Under the pieces are notes generated by a model. The model saw nothing but the letters and a program-made list of their open reading frames with translations, did not search any database and was not told where the DNA came from. A program made the translations under genes and the position numbers. From contig NZ_FNBM01000008.1 in the NCBI RefSeq assembly GCF_900102335.1, positions 143,161 through 207,160 on the forward strand: a stretch of 64,000 nucleotides of DNA, given 5' to 3'. The number at the start of each line of letters is the position of its first letter. Position 1 is the stretch's first letter. Positions 63,202-64,000 of the stretch are shown in pieces. This stretch comes from Phytopseudomonas seleniipraecipitans (GTDB taxonomy: Bacteria > Pseudomonadota > Gammaproteobacteria > Pseudomonadales > Pseudomonadaceae).

Positions 63202-63471
63202 CTAGCGTGTCCAGGCAGGGAAATTATCCAGCACGTGGCTCGCCAGTGCCGCCACCTGGGTTGCCAGCAAGGGGCCGATCAACACCAGCACCAGCAGCAC
63301 CGCCACCAGCTTCACCGCTTGCGGCAGGGTCTGATCCTGGATCTGCGTCAACGCCTGCAACAAGCCGACACCCAGGCCGATCAGAATAGCCACGCCCAAG
63401 GCGGGCGCGCTGAGCAGCAGCACGGTCATCAGCGCCTGCTTCATCAACGAAAGAAAGACATCCTGGCCCAT
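63202..63471 (-). CDS. sctS: Type III secretion export apparatus protein SctS
   Basis: 89 residues, two membrane helices in a hairpin (LMTVLLLSAPALGVAILIGL and KLVAVLLVLVLIGPLLATQV) with the connecting GLLQALTQIQDQTLPQAVKL, which is the SctS/FliQ signature. Normal family length. GGAGGG lies 7 nt upstream, overlapping the sctR stop region. It forms the gate together with SctR and SctT. Confidence 0.94.
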   Translation of the reverse strand: MGQDVFLSLMKQALMTVLLLSAPALGVAILIGLGVGLLQALTQIQDQTLPQAVKLVAVLLVLVLIGPLLATQVAALASHVLDNFPAWTR

Positions 63472-63474
63472 GCT

Positions 63475-64000
63475 TTACCCTCCTCCATAACTGAGGATCA
63501 GGCCGTGCATCAGCCGTGACCAGCCGCTGACGGCAACGAACAAGAAGATCTTCAAGGGGATCGAGATCAGCGTCGGCGACACCATCATCATGCCCATGGC
63601 CATCAGCACGTTGGCCACCAGCAGGTCGATCACCAGAAAGGGGATGTACAGCAGAAAGCCGATTTCGAAGGCGCGGGTCAGTTCGGAGCTGACGAACGCC
63701 GGAATCAGCACCACCAGATCATCGTCGCGCAGATCGGCGCGGGCCTCCTCGGACCATACGGTCTCCGTGGCCGACACAAAGAACGCGCGCTCCGAAGGGT
63801 TGGCGAAACGTGACAGGTGCGTCTGCAAGGGCGCATGCAGCGCATCGCCCAGCTCGCGTAACTCCTCGGCGTTCTGCAGGCTGATCGAGCGACCCTCCAC
63901 CTCGCGGTACATCTCGCCGATCAGCGGCGTGGTCACGTACACCGCAAGGATCAGGGCGATACCGTAGAGCACCAGGTTTGGCGGCGTCTGCTGCACGCCC
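63475..64000 (-). CDS. sctR: Type III secretion export apparatus protein SctR, 5' part beyond window
   Basis: About 175 residues of a protein that is normally about 215; the N-terminal 40-50 lie past the window edge (the frame is open at 64000). GVQQTPPNLVLYGIALILAV, VLIPAFVSSELTRAFEIGFLLYI in two parts, DLLVANVLMAMGMMMVSP and LISIPLKIFLFVAVSGW match the SctR/FliP family. The apparent GTG at 63996 is internal, not the real start. The order R-S-T-U is conserved in T3SS loci. Confidence 0.92.
   Translation of the reverse strand, partial: GVQQTPPNLVLYGIALILAVYVTTPLIGEMYREVEGRSISLQNAEELRELGDALHAPLQTHLSRFANPSERAFFVSATETVWSEEARADLRDDDLVVLIPAFVSSELTRAFEIGFLLYIPFLVIDLLVANVLMAMGMMMVSPTLISIPLKIFLFVAVSGWSRLMHGLILSYGGG

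Overview
The window is about 60% GC and looks like a chromosome segment of a Pseudomonas species. The evidence is the gene content (O-antigen cluster with rmlBDAC and wzm/wzt, membrane gluconate dehydrogenase, nirBD with a linked kinase/phosphatase, a bacteriophytochrome, tandem DUF4136 lipoproteins, cmoM and trmA), Gram-negative signal peptides and Pseudomonas-like start regions. No rRNA, tRNA, CRISPR array, integrase or intact insertion sequence was found. Assignment to genus is inference from gene families, not a database match.

Layout. (1) 1-7535, all minus strand: O-antigen genes, reading outward from a family 2 glycosyltransferase through rmlB, rmlD, rmlA and rmlC (dTDP-L-rhamnose) to wzm and wzt (ABC export of the finished O-chain) and a sulfotransferase-like gene cut by the window edge. 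Base composition falls steeply from rml (normal) to wzt and the last gene (AT-rich), typical of an acquired serotype locus. (2) 8144-20264: nhaA antiporter, a three-gene periplasmic gluconate dehydrogenase operon, a small envelope protein, a YjdF-like membrane protein, an arsR-arsB-arsC operon with a visible operator, and a Fur-box-preceded TonB siderophore receptor. (3) 20272-24927: a periplasmic PilJ_N protein, a PAS/GGDEF/EAL signalling protein and a TerC-family membrane protein. (4) 25102-30942: the nitrite assimilation operon nirB-nirD-FNT channel-kinase/phosphatase, preceded by a sigma-54 type promoter and a leader with an ANTAR-type double hairpin overlapping an intrinsic terminator. 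(5) 31618-41753: a RIO1-like kinase, Ada, a fatty-acid type cluster (thiolase, FabG-like reductase, short AraC protein, MaoC hydratase), a MazG-like pyrophosphohydrolase with cmoM, two DUF4136 lipoproteins and an SdiA-regulated domain protein. (6) 42074-49514: a bacteriophytochrome, a single-domain response regulator and two hybrid histidine kinases in a row. (7) 49620-55101: a small membrane protein, an MFS exporter, a purine (NCS2) permease, a tandem array of seven hairpin-forming repeats, and trmA. (8) 55301-64000: part of a type III secretion locus: a 1129-residue HrpK-like protein, a winged-helix/ATPase regulator that looks shortened, and the export genes sctU, sctT, sctS and sctR, the last cut by the window edge.

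The points most worth a second look are: SctU lacks the NPTH autocleavage motif at exactly the expected position (Ala-His-Ala-Thr instead); the HrpK-like protein carries three repeated modules at its N-terminus; the T3SS regulator ends prematurely next to a dispersed repeat; the nirB leader combines sigma-54 and predicted NasT antitermination signals; and a family of about 90-nt hairpin elements is present both as single copies and as a seven-copy tandem array.
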